Assembly (NCBI GenBank): GCA_963612735.1
Contig: CAVDWX010000052.1
Span: 1 to 46,818 of the forward strand
Origin: CAVDWX01 sp963612735
GTDB lineage: Bacteria > Bacillota_I > Bacilli_A > RFN20 > CAG-826
Reading direction: 5' to 3'
DNA: 46,818 nucleotides
The translations under genes and the position numbers were made by a program. A model generated the notes under the pieces. The model had not been told where the DNA came from and did no database searches. It saw only the letters and a list, made by a program, of their open reading frames with translations. Below, piece by piece: positions 1 through 8,244 of the stretch. Position 1 is the first letter of the stretch, and each line of letters starts with the position of its first letter.

Positions 1-1042
1 TTATTCTATTTTCAATCAATGTTTCAAATAAAGTTAGGTAAGTAGTTTTATCAATTTTTAAATCCAATAAGCGTTTTTCTAAAGTTGAATTAAACCCACT
101 AGTGATAATCTTTCCATTAATAATATTTTTCCTGGCGAACATACTATAAGTAGTTGGGTATAAATATAAATCTCTCACTAATGGTTTAATGAGATTATCG
201 GTTTGGTGATCATTCATAAAGGATTGTAAAACTTCAGAGTAATCATTATTTAAAAAATTATTAAAATTAGTAAATAATCCTTCAAAAGTCTCTTGAATGT
301 CACTATTTTCAATATATTTTTCAACATTAAGATGATTGATTTTGTTAAGATTTTTTTCTTTTTGAAGACTCAATAAACGAGATAAGCGATCAAATTCATT
401 AATGCTTTCATTGATAATATAATTTTCATATCCTTCTGCTAAAAGCATTTTAATATAAGTGTCAAGTTTGTTATAAAGAAGATTAAAATCACATTCGATT
501 TTATTTAATTTATCAATTTTATCTTTTATATCATTACGATCGCTACTTAATGCAATGTAATCATCAACAAGTGATGTTAATTTATTTTTATCGGTATAAA
601 AAGTGTCATCATAAATTGAAGAATATAGGTTATCATTATCCCAGTGAGTAAAATTACTTAATACTATTTCTCTAGCTTCAAAATAGCCCAATTCTATGGA
701 TTTATTAAACCATATTAAGGCATGTTCTTTGCTCCTAGCGGAGTAATAACCATTTAAAAAATACATTCCAATAATAAAACATGCTTCAGCGTCATTATTA
801 TTTGCTAATTCAAGAAGAGGACCATAAATAATGGCCATTATTCTTTCTCCGCCTTTTTTATTTCTAATATATTTGCCGTCAATATTAAATCCAAAATAAA
901 GCATATTAGAATAACCAAAGCGACATTTTATATCTCCCTCATTCATCGCAGTTTTAAAACAATTTAATGCTTCTTTATTTAATCCGCTTTTGAAGAGGAA
1001 TCTACCTTTAGAAAATGGCGTGGTAAAATTTCGATCAATCAT
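1..1042 (-). CDS. Sel1-repeat protein, partial (C-terminal part outside window), paralogue of next gene
   Basis: The frame is open without a stop from the ATG at 1042 to the window edge, giving at least 347 residues. A GGAG motif sits 8 bases before the ATG, which lies just after the stop of the upstream gene, so translation is probably coupled. The N-terminal ~110 residues contain Sel1/TPR-like helical repeats (a segment reading DAEACFIIGMYFLNG, then ALIWFNKSIELG). The remainder is helical, and its YSS-x-DKNKL region and later YLTLFETL region correspond to the same places in the 726-residue neighbour (YSS-x-DKDKF; YVSLCQTF). I infer a tandem duplication. Whether it also has the HExxH domain cannot be seen, because that part would lie beyond base 1. 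The function is unknown and no signal peptide is apparent. Confidence 0.8.
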   Translation of the reverse strand, partial: MIDRNFTTPFSKGRFLFKSGLNKEALNCFKTAMNEGDIKCRFGYSNMLYFGFNIDGKYIRNKKGGERIMAIIYGPLLELANNNDAEACFIIGMYFLNGYYSARSKEHALIWFNKSIELGYFEAREIVLSNFTHWDNDNLYSSIYDDTFYTDKNKLTSLVDDYIALSSDRNDIKDKIDKLNKIECDFNLLYNKLDTYIKMLLAEGYENYIINESINEFDRLSRLLSLQKEKNLNKINHLNVEKYIENSDIQETFEGLFTNFNNFLNNDYSEVLQSFMNDHQTDNLIKPLVRDLYLYPTTYSMFARKNIINGKIITSGFNSTLEKRLLDLKIDKTTYLTLFETLIENRI

Positions 1043-1043
1043 A

Positions 1044-3224
1044 TTAAGCGCTCCATTTTCTTCCTAAAAGTTTTTTATCTAATAACGGCTCAGTTTGTTC
1101 AATAAATGAATCGATTTGTTTTTTAAATCCGTTAAAGATAGATTTAATATTTTTTTGATCTTTTAAATTAATCTTAGAAAGTTTGATTAAATCTGCAAAA
1201 TTAGCTTCATTAGGCAAAGCAATGACTGCTTCGATATTTGTTTGGTAACTCTGACCTTCTACTTCTAATTTTTTAGCCATTAATAAGGCAATAACAATAC
1301 CTACAAAGTAACGGATGCTATAATAATTATCGTTAGAAAATAACGAATACATCTTATTAATCAATGAACTTTCTCCATAATATACTCCAACATCTTTTTC
1401 GGCATCATAGATAGTTTTTAATAAACTAGAACGAGTAAATGGAATTTTATTTTCAATCATCCAATAAAGTCTATTTTCAATGTGGGTACTTCGATAAAAA
1501 CCAATCATTTTCCCAACTATGCACGATAAATAATCATCCAATAAAAAGAGTGGATCTTCATTTATGGGATTGTTTTTAAGCATATAAGCATGTCCGACAA
1601 TTTCCATAAATTGAGAGAATGTTTCAACCAGTGGAGAAGTATGATATCTATCCGCAATTTTGTTAAGCATATCAAATGATTTTTCAGTCTCTTTATTTCT
1701 AAAATTATGGTAAACGTGGCCAAATTCATGAACGGTAGTATATAAACATCCTTTATCTGGCCAATCATAGATTGCAACACGATTTGTGGCATGAGCAAAG
1801 AAATAAGTGGTTACTCCTCCCGTTCCTTCACTTGATGCAGATGTATCATGCACAAATGTTGCTTTATGCGTATTAAAATAATCAATAACTATATCCGCCA
1901 TATCTTTTGATACTGTTGAGCATATATCAACTGCGTACTTCTTAATTTGTCGAGTTGATAGATAAGCTGTAGAAGCTTTAATAACAGGAACATAAGAATA
2001 ATAAACGCTTTGATATGAATTATCATTTGATATTAACGCTCTTTTTCTTTCCAAGTAGCGGTTAATCTCAGGTAAAAAATCCGCGAAAGTCTGACATAAA
2101 GAGACATAAGAAGTGTAATCAAAGCAAATATCTTTTAAAGCTTTAAGTAATGGACCATTAGGAATATTGCCACAAAGAGCGTATTCAATCTTTTTATTTA
2201 ATTCCAATGAATGGATGGAATAATCAACAAAAACATCATTCTTTAAATATGAAAAAGCATTGCTTGTGTTTCTAGCAATTTCGTTTATTGCATTAAATTC
2301 ATCTTCATTTTTAGTGCCGTTTCTCATGCGATTGATGGAATTATAAATTCGTTGATTATGAGTTTTAAACATCCTTTCCATCGCCGAATTACAATTATTC
2401 GCTCCAATGCGTCTTGAATATGAATAATATGAAAGCATGGTTTTAGATTTGTAACTATTTAATTTATCTTGATAAGTTCCAAATAAATTATCATTCTTAT
2501 CAAGTGTGTTGCCTTTATTTACATATTTAGCTAGGAAACGGGTAAATAGATTTTCCGGTGAGACACTTTTTAAATATAAGAAATTCATCTCATCATTAGC
2601 TTTGATATCGCCGGGCTTATAAGTATCCACTAATCGACAAAAGTCGTTTAACTTCGTTTGTAAAATGCTTATTTCGATATATTTGCTTTTCACAATATTG
2701 AATGTTTCCTCGTTGATATCTTCATCCTTTAAAGATTCAACATAAATATTGAATTCATCAATGAGTTGAACAAACTTATCTTTATCAGCGGAATAGTCGC
2801 TATCAATAAACGAAGAATAGAAGCCTTCATGAGATAATTTTGTCAATAATAATTCAACAAAATCTTCAGCAAATTCACTGCCTAATTCAGCAGCTTTACG
2901 AAGATAATTTTCTCCTTTTTTTCTATTTGCTGATAAACCAAAATTACCATAATAATATAATTTACCAAGAACATAATAGGCTTCTGGATTATTCTCTTGT
3001 TCCGCAAGAAAAGTTAATCTATCGATTGTATTTTGATATTGTTCGTCGCTAAAGGAAACTCGATTTGAGCGATCGCTTCCATCTAGTGACATATACCATA
3101 AGCCAATCGCACATAATGGATTATTATTTTTCACACCTTCAAGAAAAACGTGTCTAGCTTTAGTAAACTGACGCTGTCTTAGATAAGTAGTGCCTTCAAT
3201 AAATTGTGTAGAATAATCTTTCAT
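1044..3224 (-). CDS. Sel1-like repeats fused to M3-type (oligoendopeptidase F-like) zinc metallopeptidase
   Basis: 726 residues with no signal peptide, so probably cytosolic. Residues ~1-130 contain Sel1-like repeats (a unit around AYYVLGKLYYYG...NYLRKAAELG). A long helical region follows, then a zinc-protease core: HEFGH at 499-503 and a likely third ligand Glu at 534 inside VETFSQFME, which resembles the M3 motif ExxSxxxE. Further on, YYSIRYFVGIVIALLMAKKL resembles the conserved Tyr/Gly segment near the M3 C-terminus. The HExxH-to-Glu spacing (35) is about 7 longer than the 28-29 I recall for M3 enzymes. The role is inferred to be peptide hydrolysis; the substrate is unknown. The downstream gene on the same strand is a paralogue starting 1 base after this stop. 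A -10 box lies 12 bases before the ATG and there is no Shine-Dalgarno, suggesting a leaderless mRNA. Confidence 0.8.
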   Translation of the reverse strand: MKDYSTQFIEGTTYLRQRQFTKARHVFLEGVKNNNPLCAIGLWYMSLDGSDRSNRVSFSDEQYQNTIDRLTFLAEQENNPEAYYVLGKLYYYGNFGLSANRKKGENYLRKAAELGSEFAEDFVELLLTKLSHEGFYSSFIDSDYSADKDKFVQLIDEFNIYVESLKDEDINEETFNIVKSKYIEISILQTKLNDFCRLVDTYKPGDIKANDEMNFLYLKSVSPENLFTRFLAKYVNKGNTLDKNDNLFGTYQDKLNSYKSKTMLSYYSYSRRIGANNCNSAMERMFKTHNQRIYNSINRMRNGTKNEDEFNAINEIARNTSNAFSYLKNDVFVDYSIHSLELNKKIEYALCGNIPNGPLLKALKDICFDYTSYVSLCQTFADFLPEINRYLERKRALISNDNSYQSVYYSYVPVIKASTAYLSTRQIKKYAVDICSTVSKDMADIVIDYFNTHKATFVHDTSASSEGTGGVTTYFFAHATNRVAIYDWPDKGCLYTTVHEFGHVYHNFRNKETEKSFDMLNKIADRYHTSPLVETFSQFMEIVGHAYMLKNNPINEDPLFLLDDYLSCIVGKMIGFYRSTHIENRLYWMIENKIPFTRSSLLKTIYDAEKDVGVYYGESSLINKMYSLFSNDNYYSIRYFVGIVIALLMAKKLEVEGQSYQTNIEAVIALPNEANFADLIKLSKINLKDQKNIKSIFNGFKKQIDSFIEQTEPLLDKKLLGRKWSA

Positions 3225-3236
3225 AAAGTTAAGTTA

Positions 3237-3266
3237 AGTATACCACTTGATATTTATGCATAACAA
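3237..3266 (-). promoter_or_regulatory. Predicted sigma-A promoter of the Sel1/metallopeptidase pair
   Basis: Reading the minus strand, TTGTTA (3266-3261) is followed by an 18-base spacer and TATACT (3242-3237) preceded by TGG, an extended -10. The start codon at 3224 lies only 12 bases beyond, so transcription should begin about 2-7 bases before the ATG. A small hairpin (arms 3266-3272 and 3276-3282) overlaps the -35. Confidence 0.55.
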
Positions 3267-3284
3267 TCCATTAAAAATGGATCC

Positions 3285-4353
3285 ACGATTAAAATATTGA
3301 TAATTAAGTCAATTTCTGATTCAACACTATATTCAAACACATCAATTTTCTTTTCTTTTTATCTTTGCCACGATAATAAAGACACGTTTGGTAAAATCAT
3401 CACCTTAATTTATGAAGGATTTAATAATCCCATTCATAACAAAAATTTTGAAAAAATCGCCCCTTTTAGCTCCACTATCAAGTCGATCTTTACTGAGCCA
3501 TCTAGAGAAATAAGTCGTTAACCGGTAGCACAAAAATAAAGTTTACTCAATTTAATGATACAAATTAGATGAGAACTATAATATGGCTCGAGAAGAAAAA
3601 TTATGTTAGTTCTAATTAAAAGGGAAATCCATGTCTTGATTGTAACCGGAGATATTCCAACATCTTAAGCGATACTATCATAATTCAAAATTTTTCCTGT
3701 TCTAGAAAAGGTGGCAATTAAAAAACGATTAAAAGCAGTAAGATCTTTAATAGTAATATTGCTCAAATCATCTTTTTAAATATAAGTTTGAACATAGGAA
3801 GAATAAAACTCTTCCCAGTCTTTATTGTATTGTCGTATAGTTCGGGATAACTTACTCGATGGATATAAAAAAGATATCTCCATAATTTTTCAAACATTTT
3901 CATCTATCTTTTAAATGGTTAGAATTTAAAAATAAAATGATTATCAAAATCTATTTCAAAAATTTCTAGTAATGATAAACAAGCCATTCTAATTATGGAA
4001 CTTCTTCCCGATAACGATTCCTTAATCTTTTCGTCTAGTGATAATGAATTGGAACCACTTAAAATAAATTGAGAGTAGAAAGTATTAGAATCAACTATAT
4101 CTTGAATCGAACCAAATAATTCAGGAACTTTTTGGGCTTCATCGATATAAGCAGGAAAGGAAAGCTTTTTTAAAAAGGAACCAGTATTATTTTGAGCACT
4201 ACTGATAACAAAATTTGTTTTAAAGGCAATAGAAATCAATATTAGGATATAACTTTTCAACTACAGCCTACTTTCCAACTTAATGAGTACCAATAATAGT
4301 TACAACTTTATTTTAGCCAATATCATTATTTTCATCACTAACAATCGTCACTT
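3285..4353 (-). pseudogene. Decayed AAA_14/DUF4143 ATPase
   Basis: Stretches in changing frames, broken by stops and frameshifts, together follow the AAA_14-DUF4143 family from N to C terminus. Near 4306-4260 a ruined Walker A reads IIGTH-stop-VGK-stop. The longest open piece (4260-3919) holds the Walker B region YIDEAQKVPELFGSIQDIVD and sensor-like FILSGSNSL followed by ESLSGR and SLLEI. Below 3919 are the typical C-terminal pieces: FYSSYVQTYI, FSRTGKILNYDSIA, DVGISPVTIKTW, KLYFCATG and lastly a VESEIDLII segment. The members I know are ATPases of uncertain function, often in accessory regions. With at least six in-frame stops across the alignment the gene is dead. It accounts for the whole stretch between the two flanking genes. 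Confidence 0.85.
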
Positions 4354-4371
4354 TTTTAATTAAGAATTAAA

Positions 4372-5700
4372 CTAAGCACCATCAATATTAGTGTCACAAA
4401 CGTTATTTTCTTCTTTTTTATCGCTCTTTTCATTAAGCATATAAATATCTTCGCCTGTCAAATTCATTGAAGTGTGTGAACAAACAGAATTAGATTCAAA
4501 GCTGCCGCTTCTTCTTTCAATATATGCTTTAAATAAATTCACTTCGTCTAACGATTTAAATCTCGCCATGAAAAATCTATCTCCCATAGCACCCGCAAAT
4601 ACCTTCGCGTATCTTCCATGATTACAAATCTCTTTTTTAAAAGTTGAAAGAACTTCATCATCGCTATAAAAATAGGAAACGTCATCTCTTCTTGATGCAC
4701 AAGGTGCGTAATATTTTTCTAAAGATAGATCCACTCTATTTTCATCATAAGCAATAATATCAGCGTAGATTTTATAGCAATCCACCGAATTAGCGTAGTT
4801 AATTAAATCCGGAGTATATCCACCAGCGGGTCTCATATTGGTTTCAAGAGCGACTATATCATTAGCATCGCCAAGATTATCGATTTTTTTAGTCAAACGG
4901 AAAAATTCGATGTGAAAGAAACGCTGTTTAACTTCAAATGCTTTGATTACTTTTTTACCAATTTCTAATAAGTCATCATCGACATGAGGAAGGGTGTAAT
5001 AAAAAATATCTTTATGTTCTTCTACGATGTCAGAAATAGAAGGTGGGAAGACATTAGAAGCAGCAAAAACAACATTGCTATTAGAATCAGCAATGCCATC
5101 AAATGACACAATATTTCCAGTCACATATTGCTCACAAATATAGGTGATATTTTTATTCATTTTTTCAAAAAATAGGCGCAAATCGCGCTCATTTTGAATT
5201 TTATAATCGCCTTCTGCTCCAACACCAATGTCAGGTTTTATAAATAATGGATAGCCAACTTTATGAGCAAAATTTAAAGCATTTTGAATGGTATCGATAA
5301 GAATAAATGGAGCGACTTTTGCCCCTGCTTTAATGAACCTTTCTTTCATCTTAGACTTATGTTGATAGATATTAATTTCCGCTACTCGGACCCCATTTTT
5401 AACATCAAATATTTCTCTTAGTTGGGCGTCTTTATTAAGCCAATATTCGTTATTACTTTCTAAATAGTCAATATCACCATATTTATCTTTAAAATAAGAG
5501 ACTGCGCGACACTCATTATCAAAATTATCCATGTTGTAGCATAAATAATATTCAGTCAGTGCGTCTTTTAATTCATATGAGAGTTCATCATAAGGGGCAT
5601 CACCAATACCTAGTACGCGAAAACCATTATTTTTTAAAGCGACAACAAAGCGATAATAGGTGTCTGGAAAGTGAGGAGAAATAAAAATAAAATTCTTCAT
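4372..5700 (-). CDS. ATP-grasp family ligase of unknown substrate
   Basis: 442 residues. The layout fits a carboxylate-amine/thiol ligase of the ATP-grasp fold: an N-terminal Rossmann-like domain (ISPHFPDTYYRFVVALKNNG), a central segment with KSKMKERFIKAGAKVAPF, the ATP-binding lysine region GYPLFIKPDIGVGAEG, and the metal-binding C-terminal part ALETNMRPAGGYTPDLIN (Glu and Asn ligands). The C-terminal ~40 residues are polar and probably disordered. Such proteins are often labelled carbamoyl-phosphate synthase-like, but this is a single-domain orphan. It is transcribed away from a TetR/ABC exporter operon, so it could make or modify a compound that is then exported; that is inference. A TATAAT lies 9 bases before the ATG and no Shine-Dalgarno is present, suggesting a leaderless message. 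Confidence 0.8.
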   Translation of the reverse strand: MKNFIFISPHFPDTYYRFVVALKNNGFRVLGIGDAPYDELSYELKDALTEYYLCYNMDNFDNECRAVSYFKDKYGDIDYLESNNEYWLNKDAQLREIFDVKNGVRVAEINIYQHKSKMKERFIKAGAKVAPFILIDTIQNALNFAHKVGYPLFIKPDIGVGAEGDYKIQNERDLRLFFEKMNKNITYICEQYVTGNIVSFDGIADSNSNVVFAASNVFPPSISDIVEEHKDIFYYTLPHVDDDLLEIGKKVIKAFEVKQRFFHIEFFRLTKKIDNLGDANDIVALETNMRPAGGYTPDLINYANSVDCYKIYADIIAYDENRVDLSLEKYYAPCASRRDDVSYFYSDDEVLSTFKKEICNHGRYAKVFAGAMGDRFFMARFKSLDEVNLFKAYIERRSGSFESNSVCSHTSMNLTGEDIYMLNEKSDKKEENNVCDTNIDGA

Positions 5701-5709
5701 AACGCCGTT

Positions 5710-5715
5710 ATTATA
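5710..5715 (-). promoter_or_regulatory. -10 element of the ATP-grasp gene
   Basis: On the minus strand a perfect TATAAT ends 9 bases before the ATG at 5700. The -35 is weak. Transcription would start at or within about 4 bases of the start codon, so the message is probably leaderless. Confidence 0.5.
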
Positions 5716-5757
5716 GACCCAATTTTTTAAACCATAAAAATAATTTTTATTTTGCTA

Positions 5758-5785
5758 TTGATATTATAAAATTCTTTAGTAAAAT
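5758..5785 (+). promoter_or_regulatory. Predicted promoter of TetR-ABC exporter operon
   Basis: TTGATA at 5758-5763, a 16-base spacer and TAAAAT at 5780-5785. The predicted start point (~5792) falls inside the palindrome at 5791-5806. Confidence 0.5.
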
Positions 5786-5790
5786 ATTTA

Positions 5791-5806
5791 TTGACATTTT
5801 TGTCAA
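5791..5806. promoter_or_regulatory. Perfect inverted repeat, candidate TetR operator
   Basis: TTGACATTTTTGTCAA has 6-base arms (TTGACA/TGTCAA) around TTTT. It sits at the predicted start point of the TetR gene and upstream of the divergent ATP-grasp gene. Autorepressing TetR proteins commonly bind such sites. That this regulator binds here is inference. Confidence 0.6.
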
Positions 5807-5814
5807 TGAAAATT

Positions 5815-6432
5815 ATGCCTAAGACTAGAGAACAAAATTTGCAAATCAAAGAAGAAAGAAGAAACAGCATACTCGTTAGCTCATTATATTTATTTGCTTT
5901 TAATGGTTATGGAGCGGTAAATATCGATGATGTCACTAAGGCCGCTAAATGTTCACATGGGCTTTTCTATCATTATTTTAATAATAAAGAAGAATTGTTC
6001 CACGCAGTTATGCACGAACTAGTGGAAGAGAAAGCAAAAAAGTTACAAGAGGGTTTAGATTTGAATCAAAGAGCTAAATTTGCCATCAGTGATATCATAA
6101 CTCACATTTTAGATGGTTTAAAAAGCAGTGATGATAATCTCGTGTGTGTTCTTCATCTATTATTTATATTACATCTAGAGAAAGATAATATCCCCAAACC
6201 AATCGATAAAAATATTAAATTAAAGAAACCAATCAAACTCTATGATGCACTATATGGATTAATTCAAAGAGGCCAAGAAGAAGGAGATTTACTTCCTGGA
6301 AATCCTAAAATCTATACCATTACTATCTTATCGCTCATTAACGGCCTTACTTATAACCGTTTATGTATAGGGCAAAAGAAATTCATTTGTCCCGACGCTA
6401 CTACAGTGATGAATATATTAATTAAGAAATAA
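5815..6432 (+). CDS. TetR/AcrR family transcriptional regulator
   Basis: 205 residues from the ATG at 5815. The N-terminus MPKTREQNLQIKEERRNSIL leads straight into the TetR helix-turn-helix (LYLFAFNGYGAVNIDDVTKAAKCSHGLFYHYFNNKEELF), which is why this start is preferred to the ATG at 5806 or the TTG at 5791, the latter lying inside the palindrome. No start has a clear Shine-Dalgarno. The C-terminal ~150 residues form the ligand/dimer domain and are not assignable to a ligand. It stands 13 bases before a heterodimeric ABC exporter and is expected to repress that operon in the absence of an exported or related small molecule. The exact start is uncertain. Confidence 0.9.
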   Translation: MPKTREQNLQIKEERRNSILVSSLYLFAFNGYGAVNIDDVTKAAKCSHGLFYHYFNNKEELFHAVMHELVEEKAKKLQEGLDLNQRAKFAISDIITHILDGLKSSDDNLVCVLHLLFILHLEKDNIPKPIDKNIKLKKPIKLYDALYGLIQRGQEEGDLLPGNPKIYTITILSLINGLTYNRLCIGQKKFICPDATTVMNILIKK

Positions 6433-6445
6433 GAGGTGGAAAATT

Positions 6446-8242
6446 ATGAAAAAAACATGGAAACAAATTGTGTCAATCTTACGAGGAGTAAGAGAATATA
6501 AAGTATACGCCATAATAACACCAATATTCATGATTGGTGAAGCCGCGATGGAATGCGGTATACCATATGTGATGACATTGCTCGTCGATAAGATGAGAAA
6601 ATCTACTTCACCATTAGATTTATGGGTCGAAATAGTCGTTCTCATTGCCATGGTTATCGTTTCTTTAACATGCGGAATATTAGGCGGGATGTTTGCTGCG
6701 AAAGCTTCAACTGGTTTAGCTAAAAATTTGCGTGGAGATTTATATAGAAAAATTCAGACATTTTCCTTTGCTAATATCGATAGATTTTCTGCTTCATCAC
6801 TCGTAACAAGAATGACTACAGATGTTAACAACGCTCAAATGTCATTCCAAATGTGCATTCGTATTGTTATTAGATGTCCACTTTTATTTATTTTCTCAAT
6901 GATAATGGGCTTTATAACTGGTGGCACAATGGCTTGGATTTTTGTTTGTATAATTCCAATCGTTGGATTAGGTTTATATTTTATGATTACCACTGCTTTC
7001 CCAATCTTTATGAAAGTATTTAAAAAATACGATGCGATGAACGAATCAGTAAATGAAAATATATCAGGAATTAGAGTAGTTAAATCGTATGTAAGGGAAG
7101 ATTATGAAACTAAAAAATTTGCTGCTACATCTAATGCATTAACAAAAGATTTCATTAGAGCGGAAAAGATTTTATCTTATAACAACCCTTTAATGAATAC
7201 CGCAATTCATATCTCAAACTTATTAATATTAACCATTGGTTCATATTTAATCGCTTTTAGTGCCGAGAAAGCAATAGATAATAATACAGGTAAATTTGTA
7301 GTTAAATATGGGTCTATAAGTGTTGAAAAATTATCCGCTCTTATCACGTATGGAATTCAAATTTTATCTTCACTTATGATTTTATCAATGGTTATCGTTA
7401 TGCTTACCATGTCAATGGAAAGTATTAGACGTATTTCAGAAGTATTTGAAGAAGAGTCAACAATTAAGAGTCCTTCTAATTCAATAACAGAAGTAAAAAA
7501 TGGAGATATCATCTTTAATAACGTAACTTTTAAATATTTTGAAAAGGCAGAAAAACCAACCTTAGAAAATATAAATCTAAATATTAAATCGGGACAATTT
7601 ATTGGCATTATAGGCGGGACTGGAAGTGGTAAATCTTCTTTAGTTAATCTTATTTCTCGACTATACGACATCGAAGAAGGAGAAATTCTTGTTGGCGATG
7701 TCGATGTTAGAAATTATGACCTAAAAGTGCTCCGCGATAGTGTAGCGGTAGTTTTACAAAAGAATGTCTTATTTTCTGGAACTATTGCCCAAAATCTAAG
7801 ATGGGGCGATATCAACGCTACTGATGAACAATTAAAAGAAGCGTGTCAAATTGCACAAGCTGAAGAATTTATTGAATCATTCCCTCTTAAATACGACACC
7901 TATATAGAACAAGGCGGCACTAACGTATCGGGTGGTCAAAGACAAAGACTTTGTTTAGCACGCGCCATCTTAAAAAATCCAAAAGTTTTAATCTTAGATG
8001 ACTCCACTTCAGCGGTTGATACTAAAACCGATGCCTTAATTAGAAATGCTTTAAAAAATAGAATTCCTAATACCACCAAAATTGTTGTGGCACAAAGAAT
8101 ATCTTCTATTGAAAATGCTGATCAAATTATCGTTATGGAAGATGGTCATATTAACGCTATCGGGACTCATGAAGAGTTATTAGCTACAAATAGTATTTAT
8201 CAAGAAGTTTACTATACACAAAATAAAAAGGAGGAAAATTAA
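6446..8242 (+). CDS. Heterodimeric ABC exporter subunit with degenerate ATPase site
   Basis: 598 residues with the type IV exporter layout: six membrane segments in the first ~320 residues, then a nucleotide-binding domain. Walker A GGTGSGKS covers ~390-397, the signature VSGGQ ~494-498 and Walker B ILDD ends at D519, where a catalytic Glu is expected. The switch His is also replaced, by Gln, in VVAQRISSI. These two changes are known from the degenerate partner of heterodimeric exporters such as TM287/288 and BmrCD. A strong ribosome site (GAGGTGG) precedes the ATG. The partner gene starts 2 bases after this stop and the TetR gene lies just upstream. The likely role is multidrug or peptide/lipid efflux; the substrate is unknown. 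Confidence 0.93.
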   Translation: MKKTWKQIVSILRGVREYKVYAIITPIFMIGEAAMECGIPYVMTLLVDKMRKSTSPLDLWVEIVVLIAMVIVSLTCGILGGMFAAKASTGLAKNLRGDLYRKIQTFSFANIDRFSASSLVTRMTTDVNNAQMSFQMCIRIVIRCPLLFIFSMIMGFITGGTMAWIFVCIIPIVGLGLYFMITTAFPIFMKVFKKYDAMNESVNENISGIRVVKSYVREDYETKKFAATSNALTKDFIRAEKILSYNNPLMNTAIHISNLLILTIGSYLIAFSAEKAIDNNTGKFVVKYGSISVEKLSALITYGIQILSSLMILSMVIVMLTMSMESIRRISEVFEEESTIKSPSNSITEVKNGDIIFNNVTFKYFEKAEKPTLENINLNIKSGQFIGIIGGTGSGKSSLVNLISRLYDIEEGEILVGDVDVRNYDLKVLRDSVAVVLQKNVLFSGTIAQNLRWGDINATDEQLKEACQIAQAEEFIESFPLKYDTYIEQGGTNVSGGQRQRLCLARAILKNPKVLILDDSTSAVDTKTDALIRNALKNRIPNTTKIVVAQRISSIENADQIIVMEDGHINAIGTHEELLATNSIYQEVYYTQNKKEEN

Positions 8243-8244
8243 TC

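Noticed and set aside
3266..3282. Hairpin as a terminator
   Set aside because: No T run follows on either strand, and it overlaps the promoter -35.
3297..3521. Plus-strand 74-codon frame
   Set aside because: It is antisense to the DUF4143 relic and has no homology or ribosome site.
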